From positions 1-38,027 of the forward strand of contig WAJW01000185.1 of NCBI GenBank assembly GCA_015523685.1: a stretch of DNA of 38,027 nt, read 5' to 3'. The position numbers and the translations under genes are program-made. Shown in pieces: positions 1-7,835 of this stretch; the stretch's first letter is position 1; each line of letters starts with the position of its first letter. The DNA comes from Archaeoglobaceae archaeon (GTDB lineage: Archaea > Halobacteriota > Archaeoglobi > Archaeoglobales > JdFR-42). Below the pieces are notes generated by a model. The model saw nothing but the letters and a program-made list of their open reading frames with translations. It searched no databases and had not been told where the DNA came from.

Positions 1-1
1 A

Positions 2-229
2 GATGGCTCGTGGATAGAATTCTGTGATCCTTCTGAAAATCTTTATTTAGCTCTATCTACCCACTGCTTTCAGGTTTCCTGCGGAAGCGAGGGGTATATG
101 GAGTTGAAATCATTAATGCTCCCGGAATTTAAATGCAAAAGAAGAGGAAATAATGAGATCGATGTTTCAGATTCATTTCCGGATACAAAACATCACGTGC
201 TCCGATGCATGTTTCATGCCATCAAATAA
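2..229 (+). CDS. Possible 3' end of an unknown gene running off the left edge
   Basis: An open frame enters from the left edge and runs 75 codons to TAA at 227-229. The encoded tail has four cysteines (for example around FCDP, VSCGSE and FKCKRR) and ends LRCMFHAIK. The other two forward frames close early. Codon use, with AGA for arginine, resembles the neighbours, so it may be the C-terminus of a real protein. I recognise no family. The stretch is short enough for chance, so the call is tentative. Confidence 0.35.
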   Translation, partial: DGSWIEFCDPSENLYLALSTHCFQVSCGSEGYMELKSLMLPEFKCKRRGNNEIDVSDSFPDTKHHVLRCMFHAIK

Positions 230-252
230 ATCGGAAAGTGACAGGAAATGGG

Positions 253-573
253 ATGGATAATTTACATGTCCCTGAGGATTGCAGGGTGCAACAGTTAAAG
301 ACCGGACAATCAGGGGCAGTATTAAATAATATCAGACCAACATGTATAACCGTGAAGGCAAAGATAGCAGAAGGTATTGCATTCATTGCATTCGGCTTGC
401 TTGATCTGATTACCGCACACTACACTTTACGTGCATACGATATAGCCATTGAGAATAACGTCCACCATGAACTCGTGGATCTTGCACCGACTCTTTACAG
501 GATTCTCGTTATTTTCGGAATAACTGGCATTGCCCTCGGAGGAGTGATGATCGGAAACTACCTGAAGAAATGA
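253..573 (+). CDS. Small hypothetical membrane protein, two predicted transmembrane helices
   Basis: With the ATG at 253 the protein has 106 residues: about 33 polar residues, then a hydrophobic helix (IAFIAFGLLDLITAHYTL), a polar loop rich in Asn, His and Glu, and a second helix (YRILVIFGITGIALGGVMI) ending in KK. A helix carrying 'LLD.ITA' followed by an acidic loop resembles small archaeal membrane proteins of unknown function, but I cannot name the family. The start is uncertain. An in-frame ATG at 205 lies inside the possible upstream reading frame; the ATG at 253 has an AGGA about nine bases upstream; a GTG at 352 would leave only the hydrophobic part. It stands alone ahead of the sdh operon. 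Confidence 0.5.
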   Translation: MDNLHVPEDCRVQQLKTGQSGAVLNNIRPTCITVKAKIAEGIAFIAFGLLDLITAHYTLRAYDIAIENNVHHELVDLAPTLYRILVIFGITGIALGGVMIGNYLKK

Positions 574-669
574 TACATGCTCCGGCCGGTCTGAATCAGG
601 TTTTGATGAAAATAAAAAAGATTAAATATCCATGGAATAACCCAGATCTGCTTTAGTTCTGGTGATGGT

Positions 670-2367
670 ATGATAGTTCAGCATGATGTGACAATCATTG
701 GGGCTGGTCTGGCAGGTCTGAGAGCCTCAATAGGTGCTGCAGAGAAGAGTGACAGAATTTCCATAGCACTTGTATCAAAGATATATCCTCTCAGATCCCA
801 TTCCGTATGCGCTGAAGGTGGAACCGGTGCTGCCCTGAGGGAGGGTGACTCTGTCGAACTTCATTCATGGGATACAGTGAAGGGCAGTGATTTCCTCGGG
901 GATCAGGATGCCATCGAGTTCTTCTGTTCAATTGCACCGAGGGAAGTGATCCTCCTGGAGCACTGGGGATGCCCGTGGAGCAGAACCGAGAACGGGATGC
1001 TCGATCAGAGACCATTCGGGGGGCATAGCTTTCCACGTGCATGTTATGCAGCAGATAGAACGGGATTTCACGAGATGCACACCCTCTATGAAAGAAGTCT
1101 GATGTACGATAATATAGAGAGGTACAGCGAGTATTTTGTCACATCCCTGATAATAGAGGATAACAGGGTTCGGGGAGTTACCGCAATTGACCTGAGAACT
1201 GGCGAGCTCATGGTTTTCCAGTCAAAGGCCGTCATCATAGCGACGGGTGGGGCGGGCAGACTGTATGAGTTCACAACATACTCCCACACCGTGACGGGAG
1301 ATGGAATGGCCATAGCATACAGGGCTGGAATACCTCTAAAGGACATGGAATTTTTCCAGTTTCATCCAACGGGGCTTCTTCCTTCAGGAATCCTCATCAC
1401 AGAGGGGGCAAGGGGTGAGGGAGGTTATCTTCTCAACAACAGGAATGAGAGATTTATGGAGAGATACGCACCGGAAAAGATGGAGCTTGCACCAAGAGAT
1501 ATTGTTTCAAGATCGATGATGACCGAAATCAACGAGGGGAGGGGGTTCGAAGGTCCGTATGGCCAGTACCTCTTACTTGATCTCAGACATCTTGGGGAGG
1601 AGAAAATCAATGAGAAACTTCCCCTGATAAGAGAGGCTTCTATCAAATTCAGCGGAGTTGATCCAGTGGAGGAGCCCATCCCTGTCAGACCCGTGGCCCA
1701 CTATACGATGGGTGGAATTCATACGAACATGTACACCGAAACACCTGTAAAGGGCCTTTATTCTGCAGGAGAGGCTGCGTGTGTCAGCATACACGGAGCA
1801 AACAGGCTCGGCACAAACTCAACCATGGAATGTCTTGTTTTCGGGGGGGTAGCAGGAGAACGTGCAGCTGAGTTTGCCCTCGGAAACGATTTTGCCCCCG
1901 TCAGCAGTGATTACGTGAAGGAAGAGGAGAGAAGACTGTTCGATGATCTGCTTTCCAGAAATGGAGATGAGAGAATTTCTGTGATAAGAGACGAGATGCG
2001 ATCAACAATGGAAAGACATGTGGGGATCTTCAGAAACGGAGAAGATCTTAAAACAGGTTTAAGGAAAATACAGGAGCTTAAGGAGAGATTTAAAAACATA
2101 TCCATAACAGATAAGGGGAGATCCTTCAACACCGAGCTCACACATGCCCTTGAAGTTGATTTCATGCTCGATCTCGCTGAGGTCGTTGTATCTGGAGCTC
2201 TTTTACGTGAGGAGAGCAGGGGTGCACATTACAGAACTGATTTCCCGAAAAGGGATGATAAAAAATGGCTCAAGCACACACTCGCATATTACACTCCAGA
2301 AGGTCCGAAATTCGATTACATCCCGGTGACCATCACAAAATGGAAACCGGTGGAGAGAAAATACTGA
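670..2367 (+). CDS. sdhA: Succinate dehydrogenase/fumarate reductase flavoprotein subunit
   Basis: Catalytic FAD subunit of complex II, oxidising succinate to fumarate or the reverse at the membrane surface. The 565-residue length is normal for the family. The N-terminal dinucleotide-binding motif GAGLAG is at residues 11-16. RSHS at 42-45 contains His44, the expected site of covalent FAD attachment. The dicarboxylate-binding and catalytic region is seen as FHPTGL, GARGEGG, HYTMGGI and GANRLGTNS. The ATG at 670 follows a GGTGAT sequence. It is the first gene of a tight sdhABCD operon (sdhB starts 9 bases after its stop). Direction cannot be decided from sequence; in a respiring Archaeoglobales cell an oxidative cycle role is likely but inferred. 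Confidence 0.96.
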   Translation: MIVQHDVTIIGAGLAGLRASIGAAEKSDRISIALVSKIYPLRSHSVCAEGGTGAALREGDSVELHSWDTVKGSDFLGDQDAIEFFCSIAPREVILLEHWGCPWSRTENGMLDQRPFGGHSFPRACYAADRTGFHEMHTLYERSLMYDNIERYSEYFVTSLIIEDNRVRGVTAIDLRTGELMVFQSKAVIIATGGAGRLYEFTTYSHTVTGDGMAIAYRAGIPLKDMEFFQFHPTGLLPSGILITEGARGEGGYLLNNRNERFMERYAPEKMELAPRDIVSRSMMTEINEGRGFEGPYGQYLLLDLRHLGEEKINEKLPLIREASIKFSGVDPVEEPIPVRPVAHYTMGGIHTNMYTETPVKGLYSAGEAACVSIHGANRLGTNSTMECLVFGGVAGERAAEFALGNDFAPVSSDYVKEEERRLFDDLLSRNGDERISVIRDEMRSTMERHVGIFRNGEDLKTGLRKIQELKERFKNISITDKGRSFNTELTHALEVDFMLDLAEVVVSGALLREESRGAHYRTDFPKRDDKKWLKHTLAYYTPEGPKFDYIPVTITKWKPVERKY

Positions 2368-2376
2368 GGTGTTCGG

Positions 2377-3102
2377 ATGGAGGAGAGAGAGGTCACATTC
2401 ATCGTAAAAAGATTTTATAGAAATGAGTGGCGTGAGGACAGATACGAATTCAAAGCAGTAAGGGGAATGACGGTTCTCGATGGTCTTTTCCACATTAGAG
2501 ACAATATCGACCCTTCTCTGTCATTCAGGGCTTCATGCAGAATGGGGATATGCGGAAGCTGTGGTATGGTGATAAACGGAAAGGCGATGCTTGCGTGCTC
2601 CACCCAGATATTCGATCTCGGAACGGATGTTGTGAGAATCGAGCCTCTGAGGAATATGGAAGCCCTAAAAGATCTCATATCTGACTTCGATGACTTCTTT
2701 GAAAAGCACCGCAGGGTTAAACCATATCTGATAAGGAAAGAGGAAAAAAGCATTGAGGAAGGGGAGTACATTCAGACTCCCGATGAGCTCAGAAAATACA
2801 GGCAGTACTCCCTATGCATAAAGTGCGGATTGTGCTACGATGCATGTTCCATCACGGGATCAAATAAAGAATATCTCGGCCCTGCTGCCCTTGCATCGGC
2901 ATGCAGATTCATAATGGACAGCAGGGATCAGGGAGAGGATGAGAGGATTCCACTGGTAAGTGACCATACAGGTTGCTGGAGATGTCATTTCATGGCTGAA
3001 TGCAGTGAGGTCTGCCCGAAGGAGGTTGATCCTGCTGACGCAATCCAGAAATTGAAGAGAAAGGCACTGATTTATTCGTTGAAAAGGCTTTTCAGAAGGT
3101 GA
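2377..3102 (+). CDS. sdhB: Succinate dehydrogenase/fumarate reductase iron-sulfur subunit
   Basis: Electron-transfer subunit of complex II, 241 residues. The N-terminal ferredoxin domain has the [2Fe-2S] ligands C54, C59, C62 and C74 (CRMGICGSC...C). The C-terminal domain has CIKCGLCYDAC (C147, C150, C153, C157) and CWRCHFMAECSEVCP (C200, C203, C209, C213), the usual cysteine complement for one [4Fe-4S] and one [3Fe-4S] centre. The start at 2377 is fixed by GAGGTG five bases upstream. Its stop overlaps the sdhC start in a TGATG arrangement, so the two are probably translationally coupled. Confidence 0.95.
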   Translation: MEEREVTFIVKRFYRNEWREDRYEFKAVRGMTVLDGLFHIRDNIDPSLSFRASCRMGICGSCGMVINGKAMLACSTQIFDLGTDVVRIEPLRNMEALKDLISDFDDFFEKHRRVKPYLIRKEEKSIEEGEYIQTPDELRKYRQYSLCIKCGLCYDACSITGSNKEYLGPAALASACRFIMDSRDQGEDERIPLVSDHTGCWRCHFMAECSEVCPKEVDPADAIQKLKRKALIYSLKRLFRR

Positions 3103-3488
3103 TGCTCGTGTCGGTAAAAGATTCAATTTCATCATGGTTCAGAATCGAGGGCAGAGGTATTTCAGGCTATGCTTTTATAATCCACAGGCTCACTGGAATC
3201 GTTCTGACCGCGTATATCTTTCTTCATCTGGCATTCCTCACATCACTCACGGAGGGCGAATCCGCATACACCTCACTGATTGAGAAGACCGTTAACATAA
3301 GATTTCTGCCCTTTGACATACTTCTGATTGGAGTGACAATATACCATTCACTGAATGGCCTCAGACTCGTCATTGCGGAATTTTTCGTAACCAGATACCA
3401 CAGAGAACTTTTTGTCATATTCATCATCGTCGGTGTGGTTATATGGATATTCACATCCTATCTCCTTTACAGGTTTGTGGTGGTGTAA
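3102..3488 (+). CDS. sdhC: Succinate dehydrogenase membrane anchor, cytochrome b subunit C
   Basis: Small hydrophobic anchor of 128 residues with three predicted helices. It carries HRLTG near the N-terminus, a conserved SdhC signature, and YHSLNGLR before the third helix. Histidines in or beside the helices are candidate heme b ligands. The ATG at 3102 overlaps the sdhB stop and follows AAGGTG; a GTG at 3108 is a possible alternative. With sdhD it would hold SdhAB on the membrane and exchange electrons with the quinone pool. Two separate small anchors, each with histidines, fit a two-subunit (type A-like) complex II, which is inference. Confidence 0.9.
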   Translation: MLVSVKDSISSWFRIEGRGISGYAFIIHRLTGIVLTAYIFLHLAFLTSLTEGESAYTSLIEKTVNIRFLPFDILLIGVTIYHSLNGLRLVIAEFFVTRYHRELFVIFIIVGVVIWIFTSYLLYRFVVV

Positions 3489-3842
3489 ATGGAAGAGATG
3501 CATACAAAAAAGGTTCTTGAGCCAGTGTGGTGGTTCTTTCAGATTATCACCGGAATACTGCTTCTCGTTCTTGTGTCACTTCACCTGTATGTGACCCATT
3601 TCGCATCAGAAAAAGCCCTTGATTATTCCAGCGTCATCGGAAGGCTATCGTCTCCAGGATTCAAAGTGTTATATGCCGTTCTCCTTCTTGCGGTGGTTTA
3701 TCATGGTATAAATGGAATGAGAGCTATATTCCTCGATCTCACAATGAGCGACGTGACAAAAAGGATTGTCAATATCCTCAGCCTGATTGTTGCACTTCTG
3801 CTCTTCGGATATGGAGTATATCTTCTGGCAAACATTGGATAA
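3489..3842 (+). CDS. sdhD: Succinate dehydrogenase membrane anchor subunit D
   Basis: Second hydrophobic anchor, 117 residues, three predicted helices. HLYVTH in helix 1 and YHGINGMR before helix 3 supply candidate heme b ligands. The H-x2-NG-x-R motif is shared with SdhC. The ATG directly follows the sdhC stop with no spacer, so translation is probably coupled. The stop codon lies inside the hairpin of the operon terminator. This is the last gene of the operon. Confidence 0.9.
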   Translation: MEEMHTKKVLEPVWWFFQIITGILLLVLVSLHLYVTHFASEKALDYSSVIGRLSSPGFKVLYAVLLLAVVYHGINGMRAIFLDLTMSDVTKRIVNILSLIVALLLFGYGVYLLANIG

Positions 3843-3870
3843 CCGGCTGAGTTATCCATCTTCTTTTTTA
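3836..3870 (+). terminator. Hairpin plus T-tract at the end of the sdh operon
   Basis: A perfect 7-bp stem, TGGATAA (3836-3842) with TTATCCA (3852-3858), encloses a 9-base loop and is followed within six bases by a run of six T (3864-3869). The stem includes the sdhD stop codon and, on the other strand, the stop of the convergent regulator. Archaeal termination depends mainly on the T-tract, so this would serve the plus-strand operon. Confidence 0.6.
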
Positions 3871-4169
3871 ATCAAATCCTGATATTTAACCGATTGAAGA
3901 ATTCCATCCAGCTTTTCCACTTCCTTCTGGTAGGTGATATATCCCTTTTCTGTAATTTTCACCACAGTTCTGATACCCTTCGGTGTTATCACTTTTTTTC
4001 TCTTTATGTAATCCCCATCTTCCAGTCTTCGCAGATGGGTACTGAGACTGCCCCATCCTATATTGCTCGCTCTCGCCAGCTCACCCTCTGTCAGTTCTTT
4101 GAAGAGGTACAGGAGAGTGAGTATAACGAATCGCTTTGGATTGAATATGTTTTCATCGAACTCAACCAT
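3852..4169 (-). CDS. Winged-helix transcriptional regulator
   Basis: A 105-residue DNA-binding protein of the MarR/ArsR-like winged-helix type. It begins MVEFDENIFNPKR, then has a helix-turn-helix (LTEGELARASNIGWGSLSTH, recognition helix following) and a wing with a basic strand (KRKKVITPKG). The start at 4169 is preferred over an upstream extension because it overlaps the stop of the membrane protein gene in an ATGGTTGA arrangement, implying coupling. No sensory domain or cysteine pair is visible, so its signal may come from the membrane partner. The target is unknown; self-regulation is suggested by a dyad around the TATA box of its operon. Confidence 0.85.
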   Translation of the reverse strand: MVEFDENIFNPKRFVILTLLYLFKELTEGELARASNIGWGSLSTHLRRLEDGDYIKRKKVITPKGIRTVVKITEKGYITYQKEVEKLDGILQSVKYQDLIKKEDG

Positions 4170-4788
4170 ATATCCCCTTCTGAGCTCTGACGAACCCGTA
4201 GAGCCCTGAAAACAGATATACACCCATCATGAGTCCATCTGCCAGAAGGCTTAAAGCAACCACATGATACGTGGTGGATACACTGCCAGTAAAGGGCACA
4301 AAAACAGTTGAGGTTACGATGATGGCAACACCTGTAAGGGTCATGGATTTTGTTACGATAAACCTGCTTTTCCTTTCAACATACAATCCCGCGAGAATTA
4401 ATCCGACTCCAAGGGATGGATACCACGCAAGGGAATAATAGAGGGCATTCTGAACCCCTGATAGATCCAAAAGCGGGGGGATAACGGAGTATGAAAAAAG
4501 GAATGGCAGGGCAAACAGCACCCATGAGTATTTCCATGGCCGATATATTTCCTCAACCCCGGGAACGAACCTCCAGAAATACCGGTAGACAAATCCTGCC
4601 AGTAAACCCGCGATCAGGAGAATGAGAAAAACCCAGTGATCATACCCCAGGAGGAGGAGGGCATTCATAAGAGCCGTAGCGGAGCCTATAATCATCCCGA
4701 ATATTATCCAGCCGAGAGATGCAACGATGTTGTATCTGTACCTCTCAAGTTTCAGGGCAATTTCCCCAAGGATTTTTTCTTCGTTCAT
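4162..4788 (-). CDS. Multi-span membrane protein paired with the winged-helix regulator
   Basis: 208 residues, starting MNEEKILGEIALKLERYRY (cytoplasmic, charged), then about six hydrophobic segments separated by short loops, with FVPGVEEIYRPW after the second. I do not recognise an enzymatic motif. Its 3' end overlaps the regulator gene by eight bases, so the two are made together. Archaeal operons with a small winged-helix protein and a multi-span protein are often treated as membrane sensor/regulator pairs; that role is inferred here. The start sits about 26 bp downstream of a TATA box, pointing to a leaderless transcript. Confidence 0.75.
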   Translation of the reverse strand: MNEEKILGEIALKLERYRYNIVASLGWIIFGMIIGSATALMNALLLLGYDHWVFLILLIAGLLAGFVYRYFWRFVPGVEEIYRPWKYSWVLFALPFLFSYSVIPPLLDLSGVQNALYYSLAWYPSLGVGLILAGLYVERKSRFIVTKSMTLTGVAIIVTSTVFVPFTGSVSTTYHVVALSLLADGLMMGVYLFSGLYGFVRAQKGIYG

Positions 4789-4804
4789 GTTAAATTCTTG
4801 CCCG

Positions 4805-4824
4805 TCAGGGTTTAAATAACCTGA
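4805..4824 (-). promoter_or_regulatory. TATA box inside an inverted repeat, promoter of the regulator/membrane-protein operon
   Basis: On the minus strand an AT-rich TATA element (TTATTTAAACC) is centred about 26 bp upstream of the start codon at 4788. It is flanked by perfect arms: plus strand TCAGG at 4805-4809 and CCTGA at 4820-4824, with inner TT/AA also symmetric. A dimeric winged-helix protein bound here would cover the TATA box and block transcription, so this is a candidate autoregulatory operator. Confidence 0.5.
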
Positions 4825-4881
4825 TCAAACTCTCATAATAATAGCCGGATGCAGTGTATGCCCCGGCTGATGAGGTTTATA

Positions 4882-5826
4882 TCAATCAATCACATCAACC
4901 TTTGCACCGGCATTTCTCACATTTGTGTACAAAGATATCCCCTCCCCGACCTCAGAAATAAACTTTTCAAGAGATCTGGCCAGTTTTCTCGCTTTATTCA
5001 AACCCTCCACAAATCCGTAAAATGCGGGACCCCATGAACTCTGACCGCATCCACCTGCACCCATTTCCCTCAGAAATTCAATACCATCCTGGATGATCCT
5101 CTCCCTCACAATGCCGGATTGAGCAACAGAGAAGGATTTCCCCACCTCCACATCTATTCTATCGAGAGCGTTGACAAACTCGCTGAAATCTTCCTCAACA
5201 ATTGCAGGAAGAAGGTTCATGAGCAGTATTCTGGATATCCTCTCCGATGTATCCATCCCTCTCTGTGAAACAAGATTCATCAACCTTTTTTCATCGTGTC
5301 CCCAGACGCGCTCCATCTCAGGAATTCCGATAACAGCATACCAGTTCTCCGGTATCTCATATCTGACAAGCAGGGGAGGAAGGTCTCCTTTTCCATGACC
5401 TCCATCGAGAATAAAACCACCATGTTCAAACGCATGGATTCCAACACCTGAAACCGAGCCTCTCCCCATAATCCGGGCAATATCATATGTGCTCAGGTTC
5501 AGGTTGGTCAGGATCGATATTGCTTTACCTGTGGAAAGGGCAAGCTGGGTGCCCGAACCGAGCCCGGAATGAGATGGGGGGGATGAAACAATCTCTATCC
5601 TGAACTTATCTTCTAATCCAAGTTTGTTTATAAATCTTCCGGCAAATTCCTCAACCCTATGAGCATCTCTTCCTGAAACGATAAAACTATCCGAGAATTC
5701 AGCCTCAATTACCGTGGCAGGATAATTCAGGGCAAGACCAAATGAACCGTACTTCCTCCCGCTGGAACCCCTCATATCAACTATTCCGAGATGGAGTCTT
5801 GATGGACCTTCAACCCTTACCTTCAT
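4882..5826 (-). CDS. Beta-ribofuranosylaminobenzene 5'-phosphate (beta-RFAP) synthase
   Basis: GHMP-superfamily enzyme of 314 residues that condenses 4-hydroxybenzoate or 4-aminobenzoate with PRPP, losing CO2 and PPi, in the first committed step of tetrahydromethanopterin synthesis. The N-terminus PSRLHLGIVDM, the segment YGSFGLALNYP and the glycine-rich loop SPPSHSGLGSGTQLALSTG are typical. GAGGCGQSSWGP near residue 260 is the second conserved glycine/serine motif. It overlaps the upstream isomerase gene by 17 bp and is the last gene of the sepF operon. Tetrahydromethanopterin is the C1 carrier that the Fae domain at 21223 would use. Confidence 0.9.
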   Translation of the reverse strand: MKVRVEGPSRLHLGIVDMRGSSGRKYGSFGLALNYPATVIEAEFSDSFIVSGRDAHRVEEFAGRFINKLGLEDKFRIEIVSSPPSHSGLGSGTQLALSTGKAISILTNLNLSTYDIARIMGRGSVSGVGIHAFEHGGFILDGGHGKGDLPPLLVRYEIPENWYAVIGIPEMERVWGHDEKRLMNLVSQRGMDTSERISRILLMNLLPAIVEEDFSEFVNALDRIDVEVGKSFSVAQSGIVRERIIQDGIEFLREMGAGGCGQSSWGPAFYGFVEGLNKARKLARSLEKFISEVGEGISLYTNVRNAGAKVDVID

Positions 5827-6844
5827 AAAGCACTTCCGGAATGGTTCTTTCGTAAGGAGGATGGATAATGCCCTTTTCAGTTATGAGAGCGGTAACATAT
5901 TTCAGGGGAGTTGGATCGAATGCAGGATTGTAAACCCTGACATCCAGCGGTGCAATCTGATGTTCTCCAAAAAACTTCAATTCATCTGGACTCCTTTCCT
6001 CAATAACAACATCTCCTTCTTCTCTTTCGAAATCAAATGTTGTGGTTGGCACCGCAACATAGAAGGGGATACCATGATGATCAGCCAGAATTGAGAGAGA
6101 GTAAGTTCCAATCTTGTTGAAAACCGCATACCTCACAACCCTGTCCGCTCCAACCATGACAAGATCCACCATGCCTTTCTTCATAACAAATCCGGCCATG
6201 TTATCTGTGATAAGCGTCACATCTATTCCATCCTCCATCAGCTCCCACGCTGTCAGTCTTGAACCCTGATTCAGTGGCCTTGTCTCGCAGGCAATAACCT
6301 TTATATCCCTCCCGGCCTCCACAGCACTCCTTATAACTCCCAGAGCGGTACCCCAGTCAACACACGCCAGCCTCCCTGCATTGCAGTAGGTCATCACGGT
6401 ATCTCCATCCCTGATGAGCTTTTTACCATTCTCGCCTATCATCCTGTTTATCCTCACATCCTCCTCGGCAATTTTTTCAGCCTCTTTCAGAGCAAGTTCC
6501 CTTATTTCATCAACACTCTCACCTTTCAGCGCGGACTTCAGGGTGCGATCTATGCCGTAAAATAGATTAACCGCTGTTGGCCTTGTATTTCTCAGAACCT
6601 CCGCCTTCTCGATGAGATACCTCTTTACCTCCTCGGTGTTTCCTCCGGCCTCATACGAAGCGAGAACCACACCATAAGCCCCGGCAACACCGAGGGCTGG
6701 AGCTCCTCTGACCTTGAGAACCTTAATGGCCTCGGCAAGCTGGTTGACAGACCTGCATTTCTCCAGAACAAATTCTGATGGAAGCTTTGTCTGATCAATG
6801 AGGATCACAGATGATGTTTCATCATCCCAGTAGATCGTCCTCAT
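5810..6844 (-). CDS. mtnA: MtnA-like aldose-1-phosphate isomerase (methylthioribose-1-phosphate isomerase family)
   Basis: Member of the eIF2B-related isomerase family, 344 residues from the preferred start. Motifs: RGAPALG near residue 47, NTRPTAVNL, the catalytic-cysteine segment TYCNAGRLA, ACETRPLNQG, the catalytic-aspartate segment GADRV, and NKIGTYSL and NPAFDPTP near the C-terminus. The MRTIYWDD start at 6844 matches the usual N-terminus of the family; an upstream ATG at 6865 would lie inside the ZPR1-type gene. In archaea such enzymes act in methionine or 5'-deoxyadenosine salvage, and related proteins isomerise ribose-1,5-bisphosphate, so the exact substrate is open. Confidence 0.88.
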   Translation of the reverse strand: MRTIYWDDETSSVILIDQTKLPSEFVLEKCRSVNQLAEAIKVLKVRGAPALGVAGAYGVVLASYEAGGNTEEVKRYLIEKAEVLRNTRPTAVNLFYGIDRTLKSALKGESVDEIRELALKEAEKIAEEDVRINRMIGENGKKLIRDGDTVMTYCNAGRLACVDWGTALGVIRSAVEAGRDIKVIACETRPLNQGSRLTAWELMEDGIDVTLITDNMAGFVMKKGMVDLVMVGADRVVRYAVFNKIGTYSLSILADHHGIPFYVAVPTTTFDFEREEGDVVIEERSPDELKFFGEHQIAPLDVRVYNPAFDPTPLKYVTALITEKGIIHPPYERTIPEVLYEGKG

Positions 6845-7397
6845 TTTTAACACCGGCCACATCAATTACGGTCATTCCTGTTTTGAGTTTTCCCGCCTCT
6901 TCCATACTCAGCACCTCTCTCTCAACACCATCCCCTATTATGGCACTGTTTCCGAAAGGGTCTTCCACAATAAGGGTAACTTCGTTTCTTCCTTCAAGGA
7001 TCTCATCAATAAGAGTCATGAGCTCTTTTGCTCTCTTAACCTTATCCCTGTCCTCCCACTGTTCAACCATGGACAGTATATCCCTTATACGATGAAAAAC
7101 GCCTTCCACATTTGTAACGTAGGCGAGAGATGCCGGACCTGGCTCAATATCGATACCGAGCTCCGGAACCCTTATGGTTCCAGAAGTGGATCTTATAACC
7201 CTGAAGAAAAGAGACGATGAGTCAACCTTCACCCTGTATCTTACCGGTTCCCGCACCTCCAGTATGATATAATCTGCATGTCTGAATCCACAAATGCAGG
7301 TAATTGATGTTAGCATTACATCCCCGAAATGGGGAACATTTTCAACAGAAATATTCAGTGTTACCTCTCTGTGGCAGATGGGACAGAATACCTTCAC
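6822..7397 (-). CDS. ZPR1-type zinc-finger domain protein
   Basis: 191 residues. An N-terminal zinc ribbon, FCPICHREV near residue 4 and ITCICGFRHADYI near residue 32, is followed by a beta-rich domain with RVIRSTSGTIRVPELGIDIEPG, which is the ZPR1 core pattern. Eukaryotic ZPR1 binds translation factor eEF1A; archaeal single-domain versions are conserved but their job is not established. The gene overlaps sepF by 4 bp upstream and the isomerase downstream, so it is deep within the operon. Confidence 0.85.
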   Translation of the reverse strand: MKVFCPICHREVTLNISVENVPHFGDVMLTSITCICGFRHADYIILEVREPVRYRVKVDSSSLFFRVIRSTSGTIRVPELGIDIEPGPASLAYVTNVEGVFHRIRDILSMVEQWEDRDKVKRAKELMTLIDEILEGRNEVTLIVEDPFGNSAIIGDGVEREVLSMEEAGKLKTGMTVIDVAGVKNEDDLLG

Positions 7398-7768
7398 TTC
7401 TCCCCTCCAGAAATCTTGGTTCTGTCGATCCTTATGCCTGTGGGTGTTATGACGAGATGATCCTCCTTCAAACCTGCAATATCTCCCCGAACATCTGCCG
7501 CAACCCTTTTGAGTTCCTTTATCGCCCTGTCCATCACAAGCTTATCATGCTTTATCATAGAAATATCAACTATTACAATATTTCCCTCATAAATCTGTCT
7601 CCTTATCTCTGGCAACTCAGACATCCCGGTAAGCTCTGCGACCCTGACATATGCCTCGGCAGGTTCTTCTTCAAGGAACTCCTGCTCATATTCACTCAGA
7701 TCCAGCTCTTCATACTCCATAACACCATAATCCTTTTTTCCACCAAGAATTTTGTTGAACAGTCCCAT
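7394..7768 (-). CDS. sepF: SepF-like cell division protein
   Basis: 124-residue archaeal SepF. The N-terminus MGLFNKILGG fits the amphipathic membrane-binding helix of the family. An acidic linker (about residues 15-40) is followed by the SepF fold with YVRVAEL, GNIVIVDIS and RAIKELKRVAADVRGDI. Archaeal SepF anchors FtsZ to the membrane at the division site. The start at 7768 is chosen because GAGGTG lies six bases upstream; an in-frame GTG at 7777 would lie within the ribosome binding site itself. First gene of the operon with the ZPR1-type, isomerase and beta-RFAP synthase genes. Confidence 0.88.
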   Translation of the reverse strand: MGLFNKILGGKKDYGVMEYEELDLSEYEQEFLEEEPAEAYVRVAELTGMSELPEIRRQIYEGNIVIVDISMIKHDKLVMDRAIKELKRVAADVRGDIAGLKEDHLVITPTGIRIDRTKISGGEK

Positions 7769-7797
7769 TTCATACACCTCTAATTAAAGATTAATCC

Positions 7798-7812
7798 CAG
7801 ATATTTAAATCA
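7798..7812 (-). promoter_or_regulatory. TATA-type promoter of the sepF operon
   Basis: The minus strand reads TTTAAATATC in front of sepF, with the start codon about 36 bp downstream and a GAGGTG ribosome binding site between. This fits a short-leader archaeal promoter. Confidence 0.5.
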
Positions 7813-7835
7813 TTCTTTCCCCGAGCACCATTAAC

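Noticed and set aside
7304..7783. 159-codon plus-strand frame opposite sepF and the ZPR1-type gene
   Set aside because: Antisense shadow of two well-supported genes, with no ribosome binding site and an unlikely composition.
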